DNA of 59,881 nt from an uncultured Bacteroidales bacterium (GTDB lineage: Bacteria > Bacteroidota > Bacteroidia > Bacteroidales > P3): positions 1 through 59,881 of the forward strand of contig CAJOIV010000017.1 of the NCBI GenBank assembly GCA_905234665.1, in the 5' to 3' direction. Shown here one piece after another: positions 52,614 to 59,881 of this stretch. Position 1 is the stretch's first letter, and each line of letters begins with the position of its first letter. A program made the position numbers and the translations under genes. Below the pieces are notes generated by a model that worked only from the letters and a program-made list of their open reading frames with translations, was not told the DNA's origin and made no database searches.

Positions 52614-53018
52614 TTTGCCGCCTGCGGCGGGAAAGGGGGCGACGATGTCGGGGTCGACATCATCAACAACCCCAACAGCGCGGAGGGTTACGACCAGTCG
52701 GCAGCCTTGCCTGCGATAACCTTCGACTGCGATAAGCACGACTTTGGCCGCCTCTCGGAGGGGGAGGTCATCTCGTATAGTTTTCATTTCCGCAACACCG
52801 GCACCGCCGACTTGGTCATCAGTGGCTGCAGCGCCACATGTGGCTGCACGGTGGCAGACTATCCCCGAGGCCGCATCGCCCCGGGTGGCGAGGGCTATAT
52901 AGCCGTCTCGTTCAACTCGCAGGGCAAGGTGGGTCAGCAGTATCAGGAAGTCACAGTCCTCTCCAACGCACAGCCTTCGAGGCACGTGCTGAAGATTGTG
53001 GCGCAGGTCTCCCATTGA
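52566..53018 (+). CDS. DUF1573 lipoprotein with repeat-encoded signal peptide
   Basis: 150 residues: signal peptide MRRVSLLVFSFYLLVSFAAC with lipobox SFAAC, then a DUF1573 Ig-like domain (HDFGRLSEGEVISYSFHFRN, SGCSATCGCTVADYP, IAPGGEGYIAVSFNSQGK). Bacteroidota encode many such surface or periplasmic proteins of unknown role. The first 15 codons come from the same repeat as those of the L,D-transpeptidase at 40295. It overlaps nusB by four bases and is followed by yajC. Confidence 0.85.
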   Translation: MRRVSLLVFSFYLLVSFAACGGKGGDDVGVDIINNPNSAEGYDQSAALPAITFDCDKHDFGRLSEGEVISYSFHFRNTGTADLVISGCSATCGCTVADYPRGRIAPGGEGYIAVSFNSQGKVGQQYQEVTVLSNAQPSRHVLKIVAQVSH

Positions 53019-53063
53019 ACCTTAGACATACAACATCAAACCGAAAACCTTAAACACTGAAAC

Positions 53064-53378
53064 ATGAACCTCAATCTCATTCTCCTACAGGCCCAAGGTG
53101 GGCAAGGCGGTGGCGGCATGTTATGGATACTTATCGCCATCTTTGTTGTGATGTGGCTTCTGATGGTGCGCCCGCAGCAGAAACAAGCCAAGAAAGAAAA
53201 GCAGTTCCGCGAAAGTCTCAAGAAAGGCGACCGTGTGAGCTTCAGCGGCGGCATCTACGGCAAAGTGCACGAGGTGGCGGAGCATACCGTGGACATCGAA
53301 ATATCGAACGGTGTGGTCGTTACTGTCGAGAAGAACATGGTGCAGCCTGTCCCCGAGCAGCCTGCTGCCAAGAAATAA
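53064..53378 (+). CDS. yajC: Preprotein translocase subunit YajC
   Basis: 104 residues: a membrane helix (MLWILIAIFVVMWLLMV), then RPQQKQAKKEKQFRESLKKGDRV, the typical YajC cytoplasmic start, with VEKNMVQPV near the end. It associates with SecDF in the inner membrane. Position between nusB and ybbR is usual for the phylum. Confidence 0.92.
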   Translation: MNLNLILLQAQGGQGGGGMLWILIAIFVVMWLLMVRPQQKQAKKEKQFRESLKKGDRVSFSGGIYGKVHEVAEHTVDIEISNGVVVTVEKNMVQPVPEQPAAKK

Positions 53379-53396
53379 GAACCAATCGCAGGAGTC

Positions 53397-54314
53397 ATGC
53401 TGCGGCACCGTTCCTTCTGGGTCATTCTGTTCATTACCGCCCTTGTGGGTGGAGGGACGTTGTTTTCCGAACACAACGACTACCCGATGGAGCTGCATAT
53501 CGAGTGGGTGGGGTACGACACCGCCCGCTACAGCATAGTGCATGCCGACACGGTGTTGCCGGTGACGCTCAATTCCAACTGCTTCCTCGCCATCAGCCGG
53601 TACTACAAGGCGCCCAAGATGAGGTATGCCATCCATACCAAGGGCGACACGGTTGTGAACGTCAACAAGATACTGATAGACGCCATCTTGTCGGACTTTG
53701 AGTTTGTGGGCATCCATGGCTCCGAGAGTTCTGTGGACCGGCTCGTCCTGAAACTGGCCCCGCGCCAGAGCAAGAGTCTCCGGCCCGAATTGAGGGGGGT
53801 GGAGCTCCAGTTTGAAGGGCAGTGCGGATTGGCTGGGGAGCCGCGCCTGGACCCCGACACGGTGACCCTTTACGGTTCGGAATCCTCACTGGCGGGGATA
53901 GAGCACCTCTACACCTTGCCACAGACCATTGTAGGGCTGAAAGACACCTGCGTGTGCACCCTGTCGCTCGACCCAGTATGGCAGAAACATCCCGACCTAC
54001 GGGTGTCGGCCGAGAGCGTGCGCCTCTTCATCCCCGTGGAACGGTTCACCGAGAAGAAATTCTCTGTACCCGTGCAATTTGAGACGACCGACAACCAGGT
54101 GCGCGCCCGCCTCTATCCCGAGCGGGTGGATGTGACCCTATGGGTGTCGGAACGCGACTACGACAAGGTGCTGCCCGACATGGTGCAGGCCTCGGTTCAG
54201 TACGACGCTGCCGACCTCCCCGAGGCACTCTCCGTCCGTGTGAAGTCGTTTCCGGCCTACACCCGCGTCAAGTCGGTATTCCCCAGCACTATACAATACG
54301 TCATACTGAAATGA
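53397..54314 (+). CDS. YbbR-like domain protein
   Basis: 305 residues: an N-terminal membrane anchor (FWVILFITALVGGGTLFSEH) and YbbR-like beta repeats (YTLPQTIVGLKDTCVC, VPVQFETTDNQVRARLYPERVDV, VDVTLWVSERDYDKVLPDM). In other phyla YbbR proteins regulate cyclic-di-AMP synthesis; in Bacteroidota the gene usually precedes coaE, as here, with four bases of overlap. Function in this organism is not established. Confidence 0.82.
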   Translation: MLRHRSFWVILFITALVGGGTLFSEHNDYPMELHIEWVGYDTARYSIVHADTVLPVTLNSNCFLAISRYYKAPKMRYAIHTKGDTVVNVNKILIDAILSDFEFVGIHGSESSVDRLVLKLAPRQSKSLRPELRGVELQFEGQCGLAGEPRLDPDTVTLYGSESSLAGIEHLYTLPQTIVGLKDTCVCTLSLDPVWQKHPDLRVSAESVRLFIPVERFTEKKFSVPVQFETTDNQVRARLYPERVDVTLWVSERDYDKVLPDMVQASVQYDAADLPEALSVRVKSFPAYTRVKSVFPSTIQYVILK

Positions 54315-54898
54315 GACACGTGGCGCTGACCGGGGGTATCGGCTGTGGCAAGACCACGGTGTTGAGAGAGTTCGAGAGGCTTGGTGTACCCTGCTTTGTG
54401 GCCGACGACGTGGCAGCAGCCTACTATCGGGACCCGGCATTTGTGGCCGAGGTGGACCACCTGCTGGGGGGCGGGACGACGACCGTCGACGGGACGGCCG
54501 ACAAACAGGCCATCGCCCGTATCGTGTTTGCCGACAAAGAGAAGCTACTGCAGCTCAACGCGCTGGTCCATCCCCGTGTCTGGTCGGACTACCTTGCCTT
54601 CGCCCAGAGGCATGGAGGAGCGCCCTACTGCCTCTTCGAGAGCGCCATCGCCTACGAATACGGGTTCGACAGACTGGTCGACAAGGTGGTGTGTGTGTAT
54701 GTGGAGAAAGAGGAGCGACTGCGCCGCCTCGCCGAGCGTGACCACGTGGGGAGGGAAGCCTTGGAGGCCCGCATGCGCAACCAGCTTCCGGCCGAAGAGA
54801 AGATGATGCGGGCCGACTATGTGGTGCTGAACTACGAGGGCAATCCCCGTCGCCGGCAGGTGGAATACATCCATAGAATGTTAAAAAAACTCCCCTGA
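54311..54898 (+). CDS. coaE: Dephospho-CoA kinase
   Basis: 195 residues: P-loop ALTGGIGCGKTTVLREFERLG at the N-terminus and the substrate-side DDVAAAYY segment, with VCVYVEKEERLRRLAERDH and a C-terminal ADYVVLNYEG, all characteristic of CoaE. It phosphorylates dephospho-CoA in the last step of coenzyme A synthesis. Translation is coupled to ybbR by a four-base overlap. Confidence 0.92.
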   Translation: MRHVALTGGIGCGKTTVLREFERLGVPCFVADDVAAAYYRDPAFVAEVDHLLGGGTTTVDGTADKQAIARIVFADKEKLLQLNALVHPRVWSDYLAFAQRHGGAPYCLFESAIAYEYGFDRLVDKVVCVYVEKEERLRRLAERDHVGREALEARMRNQLPAEEKMMRADYVVLNYEGNPRRRQVEYIHRMLKKLP

Positions 54899-54953
54899 CA
54901 CAACAATTTGACTCTTTTTGCGTCTTAACAGACGTAGGCGAGTAAAAAAGATA

Positions 54954-57209
54954 ATGCGAAACCCCTTTCTCAGGCTTCTTGCCTCATGTCTATTGCTCCT
55001 CCTGGCGGTTCAGGGAGAGCTCCGCGCGCAGACGGACACGTCTTACGCAGGAAGGGATTTTTGGGTGGCCTTTATGCCCAACGCTGATGATGGACTCCCC
55101 GACAGGTACATCCTCTCCTTTGCCGCGCCCAGGAACTGCACGGTGACGCTCACAGCCCCGGCATCGTCGTGGACCCACAGTTTGTCCGTCGGGGGCGGGC
55201 AGAGTGCCTCCTACACGGTGCCTGTATCGACGGCCTACCAGAGCGGGTCGTGCATCGTAACGGGTACGGGCATACATGTTTCCGCCACCGACAGCGTCTA
55301 TCTTTTTGCCCACAACCGCAATGGGTCGCCAGGCAGCTGCGACGCCACGGCTGTCATACCCACACATGCCCTCGGGAGCAGTTATCTGCTCCAAACCTAT
55401 CCCGTTGACAGGCCGGGCGCAGCGACAGCCGCGTGCTTCAGCGTGGTGGCCACGCAGAACGGCACGCACGTCTCGATGGTCCTCACGGGACAGACATCCA
55501 CGGGCATCCCGGCAGGCACCACCATCGACACTCTCCTGAACGCCGGGCAGGTGTTCCAGGTGAAAGGCCCTTCGGGAACGGGCGATTTCAGCGGGACGAT
55601 GGTGTGTGCGCAACCCGACAAGCCGGTGGCCGTCTTCGCAGGCAACAGTGTTGTCTACATCCCTTCGAATGGCATCGGCGGTGACCATGTGTACATGCAG
55701 ATGCCGCCTGTTGAGTGTCTTGGAAGTCGCTGGGTGTTGACGCCTTCCCTGTCGCACGGGTCGCCGGCTTCCGACAGGGTGAGGATGACGGCCGTGGAGG
55801 ACAACACAGTCTTCACCCTCGACGGCACGACGCTGACGACACTGGGCGCGGGAGCCTCCTGCGAGATACCTCTCACGGCAGCCGTCTATCTCACATCCTC
55901 GAAGCCCGCCCTCGTGTGCCAATACCTCGACAGTCGCCACACCAACGCACAGAACCAGGACTATGGCGATCCAGCCGGATTTGTGGTAACGCCCTTGGAA
56001 CAGGGTACAAACTGGGCGCGATTCAACACTCTGACGGTTGACAGTCGGGCGCCATCCGTGAGCCAGTGGTATGTCAACATCGTGATGCCGACCGCCGAGG
56101 TGTCGCTGAACAGGCTGCACATGGACGGGCAGCGGGTCACAGGCTTCACCACCCTGGGGTCGTCGGGCTTTTCCTATGTGCGCTGTCCCCTGACGCAGGG
56201 AAGCCATGCCATCGTCTCGACGGGGTCGGGGTTCACGGCGTTCCATTACGGGGTGGGGGAGAACTGGGAATCCTACGCCGCCCCTGTGGGCGGGAGGTTC
56301 CATAAGTTGAATCCCGTTTCCGCGGCGGCGGTGTGGGACACAATCGACACAGTGGTGTGCGGCACTTTTTTTACTTTCAGAGGCGAGACTTACACCCGGT
56401 CGGGAGAGTACCCGATTGGGACTTCCTGCAACGGAGGGACCCTTTTGCGCCTCACCCTTGCGGGCCAACGCGAGAGGGTTCTCGACACCAGTGTGTGCGA
56501 CAGCCTCGTGTGGCGGGGAACGGTCTACCGCGAACCGGGAACTTTCATCGACACCGTCCACATGCCCGATGGCTGCGACTCGCTGATTGGGCTTTTCCTC
56601 CACAATGTGTACCCATCTTCATCCCTGTTTCTCGATACGGCCCTCTGCGAGGGCCATGCGTTGGCAGTTGGCGATACAGTCCTCACCAGGGCAGGGCACC
56701 ACGAGTGGTTCTGCCGCACTGTACATGGCTGCGACTCATCCGTCAGCGTCGACCTCCGCATTCTCCCAGTTTACGACAGCACCTGGCGCGTCACCATTGG
56801 CGACACGGACACATACGTCTGGGTGGACGGGAACGAGTATGCCGAGAGCATCGACACGACGTTCCGTTACAGCACGGTGGCGGGTTGCGACAGCCTACTC
56901 CGGCTGGTACTAAATGTGATTGAACACCCCACAGATCCGCTGCTTTGGGTGCCCAATGTCTTCACACCCAGCGAGGAGACCAACAACCGTTTCGAGGTGG
57001 TGACGAAGGGTATGCAGGAGGTCTCGGTGGTGCTATTCACCCGCTGGGGCGACCGTGTGTGCCGCTTCGATGGCCTGACAGAGTACTGGGACGGCACAAA
57101 AGAGGGCAGTCCCTGCAAGCAGGATACTTACGTCTGGCTTATCCGTTGTGTGGCAAAGGACGGCACCAGGCTGCCCGCACAATCGGGCACCGTGACGCTG
57201 TTAAGGTAA
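54954..57209 (+). CDS. Type IX-secreted protein with IgGFc-binding-like domain and CHU_C-type sorting domain
   Basis: 751 residues: signal peptide (MRNPFLRLLASCLLLLLAV), an N-terminal half resembling the IgGFc-binding-protein N-terminal family (GRDFWVAFMPNADDGLPDR, VFQVKGPSGTGDFSGTMV), repeats with VCDSLVWRGTVYREPG and GCDSLLRLVL, and a C-terminal gliding-motility-associated domain (VPNVFTPSEETNNRFEVV, WGDRVCRFDGLTEYWDGT). That C-terminus is a type B signal for the type IX system, which exports to the surface or medium. An adhesin role is plausible, not shown. Confidence 0.85.
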   Translation: MRNPFLRLLASCLLLLLAVQGELRAQTDTSYAGRDFWVAFMPNADDGLPDRYILSFAAPRNCTVTLTAPASSWTHSLSVGGGQSASYTVPVSTAYQSGSCIVTGTGIHVSATDSVYLFAHNRNGSPGSCDATAVIPTHALGSSYLLQTYPVDRPGAATAACFSVVATQNGTHVSMVLTGQTSTGIPAGTTIDTLLNAGQVFQVKGPSGTGDFSGTMVCAQPDKPVAVFAGNSVVYIPSNGIGGDHVYMQMPPVECLGSRWVLTPSLSHGSPASDRVRMTAVEDNTVFTLDGTTLTTLGAGASCEIPLTAAVYLTSSKPALVCQYLDSRHTNAQNQDYGDPAGFVVTPLEQGTNWARFNTLTVDSRAPSVSQWYVNIVMPTAEVSLNRLHMDGQRVTGFTTLGSSGFSYVRCPLTQGSHAIVSTGSGFTAFHYGVGENWESYAAPVGGRFHKLNPVSAAAVWDTIDTVVCGTFFTFRGETYTRSGEYPIGTSCNGGTLLRLTLAGQRERVLDTSVCDSLVWRGTVYREPGTFIDTVHMPDGCDSLIGLFLHNVYPSSSLFLDTALCEGHALAVGDTVLTRAGHHEWFCRTVHGCDSSVSVDLRILPVYDSTWRVTIGDTDTYVWVDGNEYAESIDTTFRYSTVAGCDSLLRLVLNVIEHPTDPLLWVPNVFTPSEETNNRFEVVTKGMQEVSVVLFTRWGDRVCRFDGLTEYWDGTKEGSPCKQDTYVWLIRCVAKDGTRLPAQSGTVTLLR

Positions 57210-59360
57210 TTGGTATGTCACTATCTCCACCTGCCGGGCGCGGCGGTGGGAGAAGACGGTTTTGCCGTCGGGGGAGAGGCGTATCCAGGTCTCGTTGTCG
57301 ACGGTGTTGATGCCGAGGCCGAGGTTGCGGGGTTCGGACCAGAGGTCCCAGCGGTCGTCGGAGAGGCGCGTGACGACAAAGAGGTCGAGTTGGCCGAGGG
57401 AGCCGTGGCCTTCGGAGGCGAAATAGAGGGTCTTCATGTCGGGCGCGAGGTATGGTGCGCGGTCGGCAAAGGGGGTGTTGACAGTCGGCCCCAAATCGAT
57501 TAAATTCCTCATTCCTAATTCCTCATTCCCAATTACCAGGACATAAAGGTTGAGCGAGGTGTCGGTCTGATAGGCTTCCTTGCCGGGGATGGAGAGGAGG
57601 AGGGCCCGGCCGTCGGCGGTGAGGCATGCATCGGCGATGGGCATCGGGAAGTCCGCTAGCAACGGCTCCGCCGGGAGCCATTTGCGCGAGGCCGAGTCGC
57701 GTCGGCAGATAAAGAGACGTCCGCTCTGGAGGGTGAGCATCGTGTTGCCGTCGGCGGTGACAGAGAGTGGGGCCTCGTTGCCGTAGGTGTGGGAGAGATC
57801 CATCTCGATGTGTGAGGAAGACCATGTCTTCCCCTTGCCGCGGGCGGAGAAGATATCGCCGCCGCCGATGTTGGAGCTGTGTCCTTTGGCCGAGAAATAG
57901 AGTGTTTTGCCGTCGATGGAAGGGACTGGATGGGAGCATTCGGCGTTCAGAAGCTTGAGGGGCTGAGCGGTGGGACGTGTGGGTGCTGCGGGGCTGTCGG
58001 CGAGGAGGCCGGCGAGGCGGGAGAATTCCTCTGAACCGACGAAATCATCGCGGAAAGGCTCAATGCTTTTCAGGGCCTCGGCGGCACGGCCGTAGCGGAT
58101 GTCGTGGTCGATGAGCTGTTGCAGCATGATATAGGCCTCGTGGGCGGGAGCGATGGCGTGGATGCAGGAGTCGATGATGTCGAAGCGGTAGGAGTTGTAG
58201 AGCGCGAGCGCGAGAGAGTCGTGGGTGCGCCACTCGGAGGGGAGCAGACGGCCGTAGGCGCCGTAGAGGCGGTGAAAATTGGTGATAGAGGGAATGAGGT
58301 AGTCCCTGCGCAGACGGGAGGCAAGGGGTAGGCGGAGGCTGTCGCTGGAGGGGGTGTGGGCGAGGGCCTGGGCGACGGCCTCGACATCGTGGCCGTCGAG
58401 GGCGATGGTGGCGAGGCTATGGAGGGCGAAAGAGTGCCAGTAGGGGGTGTGGGGCGTTGGGCTGTCGAGATAGAGGACGAGCGAGTGCCAGTCGGCGGGG
58501 TTGACGGAGGTGTGGTAGAGGATGCTGTCGGCGCGCCAGGAGGCGGAGGCTGCGAGGGGGCTTTCGGGGTACCGTTCGGCGTAGGCGCGGTAGAGATGCT
58601 CGGCGCCGGCCTGCTCGGCCTGACGGAAGGCGATGGTGTAGAGGCTGTCCTTGGCGCGTTGGTACTGGGCGCTGGAGGGGAACTCGTTGATAAAGACCTC
58701 GTAGGCCTGAGTGGTGTGGGCCTGTTGGGCATCGGCGAAGGCGGAACTGTCGCGCAGGGCCTGAGCCTGAGGTAGGAGAGGCGAGTCGGGGCGCAGGAGG
58801 ATGAAGGCGTGGATGTCCTGCGTGCGTCCGGCGCGGCGTGCGATGTCGAGTTCGAGTGAGTCGCGGCTGTAGGTGGCGCTGGCGATGATATCGTCGGGGA
58901 TGTTGGTGAAGATGGCCAGGAGGTCGCTGAAGACGTCGGGCGTTGCTGCGGCGCGAGCTTGGGCGAGGGCGAGGAGGCCGATGCGCCTGAAGTCGGAAGA
59001 GAAGAGGGCACCGTCGAAGCCGTCGCGCTCAAGACGCTCGATCTGTCGCGGTGCGGAGTGTGCGTAGGCGTGGTAGGCCGTGGCGAGGTGCTGGTAGGCG
59101 AGAGCAAGGTCGCGGTCGGCGAACCCTTTGGCGGACCAGAGGCGGTAGGCGGCGTAGTTGTAGGCGACATCGTCGGCCTCCTTGGCCAGTTTCTTCTCAA
59201 TCTTTTGGGCGACCTTGCCGAAGTTGCCCGAAGAAATCTCGCGGCGGTAGGGGTAGCGTGCCTCGGGATCGGCTGCCGACTCCTGTGCGACGGAGGAGCC
59301 GAGGAGTGCGAGGAAGGTCAATAGGAGAGTTATGCGCTTGTATGACAAAGTGTTGTTCAT
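57201..59360 (-). CDS. PD40/WD40-like beta-propeller envelope protein
   Basis: 719 residues: signal peptide (MNNTLSYKRITLLLTFLAL), a helical TPR-like middle, and C-terminal PD40-type repeats (SIDGKTLYFSAKGHSSNIGGGDIF, LAPDMKTLYFASEGHGSLGQLDLF, LSPDGKTVFSHRRARQVEIV). In the family these often carry an OmpA domain and work with T9SS or gliding proteins; none is seen here. Between two propeller blades (plus-strand 57501-57534) the repeat encodes GNEELGMRN in frame. The gene's 3' end overlaps the opposing secreted-protein gene by 9 bases. Confidence 0.8.
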   Translation of the reverse strand: MNNTLSYKRITLLLTFLALLGSSVAQESAADPEARYPYRREISSGNFGKVAQKIEKKLAKEADDVAYNYAAYRLWSAKGFADRDLALAYQHLATAYHAYAHSAPRQIERLERDGFDGALFSSDFRRIGLLALAQARAAATPDVFSDLLAIFTNIPDDIIASATYSRDSLELDIARRAGRTQDIHAFILLRPDSPLLPQAQALRDSSAFADAQQAHTTQAYEVFINEFPSSAQYQRAKDSLYTIAFRQAEQAGAEHLYRAYAERYPESPLAASASWRADSILYHTSVNPADWHSLVLYLDSPTPHTPYWHSFALHSLATIALDGHDVEAVAQALAHTPSSDSLRLPLASRLRRDYLIPSITNFHRLYGAYGRLLPSEWRTHDSLALALYNSYRFDIIDSCIHAIAPAHEAYIMLQQLIDHDIRYGRAAEALKSIEPFRDDFVGSEEFSRLAGLLADSPAAPTRPTAQPLKLLNAECSHPVPSIDGKTLYFSAKGHSSNIGGGDIFSARGKGKTWSSSHIEMDLSHTYGNEAPLSVTADGNTMLTLQSGRLFICRRDSASRKWLPAEPLLADFPMPIADACLTADGRALLLSIPGKEAYQTDTSLNLYVLVIGNEELGMRNLIDLGPTVNTPFADRAPYLAPDMKTLYFASEGHGSLGQLDLFVVTRLSDDRWDLWSEPRNLGLGINTVDNETWIRLSPDGKTVFSHRRARQVEIVTYQLP
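57501..57534. repeat. In-frame heptad repeat inside the PD40 gene
   Basis: CCTCATT/CCTAATT units, coding on the minus strand for GNEELGMRNL between propeller blades. Confidence 0.85.
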
Positions 59361-59382
59361 GTTCGACAATAGGTGTTTGGTG

Positions 59383-59433
59383 TGCAAAGATACGAAAAAT
59401 CCCGCATAATGGATTTTTTTTCGTATCTTTGCA
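59383..59433. promoter_or_regulatory. Divergent palindromic promoters of the PD40 gene and dnaX
   Basis: TGCAAAGATACGAAAAATCC (59383-59402) and its near reverse complement (59411-59433) carry oppositely directed TATCTTTG elements, one for each gene. The layout repeats that at 13437-13482. Confidence 0.6.
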
Positions 59434-59456
59434 GCGGATTAACAGAGCACGCAACA

Positions 59457-59881
59457 ATGGAAAACTTCATAGTATCAGCACGGAAGTACCGTCCCGCGAC
59501 CTTCGACAGTGTCGTGGGTCAGGAGCATATCACCACGACCCTGAAGAATGCCATCCGCACGGGGCAGCTGGCGCAGGCGTTCCTCTTCTGCGGACCGCGC
59601 GGGGTGGGCAAGACGACCTGTGCGCGCATCCTGGCCAAGACCATCAACTGCACGAACCTCACGCCCGAGACGGAGGCTTGTGGCGAGTGCGAGAGCTGCC
59701 GCTCGTTCACGGAGGGTGGGTCGATGAACATCTTCGAGCTTGACGCGGCGTCGAACAACAGTGTGGACGACATCCGCGGGCTGGTGGAGCAAGTCAGGGT
59801 CCCGCCGCAGTCGGGCCGCTACAAAGTGTATATCATCGACGAGGTGCACATGCTCTCGCAGGCTGCCTTCAACGCCTTTTT
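59457..59881 (+). CDS. dnaX: DNA polymerase III subunit gamma/tau (partial, C-terminus outside window)
   Basis: 141 residues are visible: RKYRPATFDSVVGQEHI, P-loop GPRGVGKTTCARI, the zinc-binding cluster CGECESC with an earlier Cys in NCTNL, and IIDEVHMLSQAAFNA (Walker B). DnaX is the clamp-loader ATPase of the replicative polymerase. The ATG at 59457 is 26 bases after the -7 element. Confidence 0.95.
   Translation, partial: MENFIVSARKYRPATFDSVVGQEHITTTLKNAIRTGQLAQAFLFCGPRGVGKTTCARILAKTINCTNLTPETEACGECESCRSFTEGGSMNIFELDAASNNSVDDIRGLVEQVRVPPQSGRYKVYIIDEVHMLSQAAFNAF

Overview
The window is chromosomal DNA of a GC-rich member of the Bacteroidota, most likely the order Bacteroidales. The evidence is: many promoters of the Bacteroidota type (TAnnTTTG at -7); two different type IX secretion C-terminal signals; families that are nearly confined to this phylum (DUF3276 PurA-like, DUF5683, DUF4248, the long NusB); and phylum-style gene orders (nusB-DUF1573-yajC-ybbR-coaE, parAB-DUF5683, exbB-exbD-TonB). 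No rRNA, tRNA, CRISPR array or standard insertion sequence was seen.

Layout. 1-8.3 kb: a GH3/beta-lactamase-fold fusion (cut by the window edge), an EnvC-like murein hydrolase activator, topoisomerase IV subunit A, a glycosyltransferase and HflX. 8.6-10.3 kb: three small genes of unknown function. 10.5-29.3 kb: an Rhs/YD-repeat polymorphic toxin island. 29.4-40.8 kb: DnaB, a deoxyhypusine-synthase-like protein, a cysteine desulfidase-like protein, DUF3276, ParA/ParB, a TonB-ExbB-ExbD-type set, an S4 protein, an ECF sigma factor with its small partners, and an L,D-transpeptidase. 40.8-48.2 kb (minus strand): a BtuCD-like ABC pair, dapB, and a TolC/HlyD/two-permease export operon whose HlyD gene has a frameshift. 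48.6-54.9 kb: leuS, nusB, a DUF1573 lipoprotein, yajC, ybbR and coaE. 55-59.9 kb: a type IX-secreted protein, a PD40 protein and the start of dnaX.

The toxin island is the most complete system. A 3056-residue lipoprotein (SpvB domain, FG-GAP repeats, TcdB-type middle domain, YD repeats, Rhs core, C-terminal toxin) follows a protein with a type A type IX sorting domain. Behind it on the plus strand, and also on the minus strand on the other side of a tyrosine recombinase, lie five orphan cassettes. Each starts a few codons before the Rhs core motif (GKERDEETG or a variant). Four continue into a different C-terminal toxin followed by a gene for a membrane, lipoprotein or exported protein that is probably its immunity factor; the fifth has lost its toxin. 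The toxin tips include an H/C papain-like pair, an HExxGH metallopeptidase-like motif and a JAMM-like HxHP...SxxD motif. The architecture fits replacement of the displayed tip by recombination through the shared core.

The second unusual element is a dispersed repeat family at about 18 places. It has arms of tandem 7-nt (sometimes 8-nt) units, often inverted around a short GC-rich core close to CGCGYCRGCC. Copies sit between genes but also run into coding sequence: they supply stop codons, C-terminal tails, in-frame internal inserts, and the signal peptides of two unrelated exported proteins. All functional assignments come from motif recognition by eye; no database search was run.
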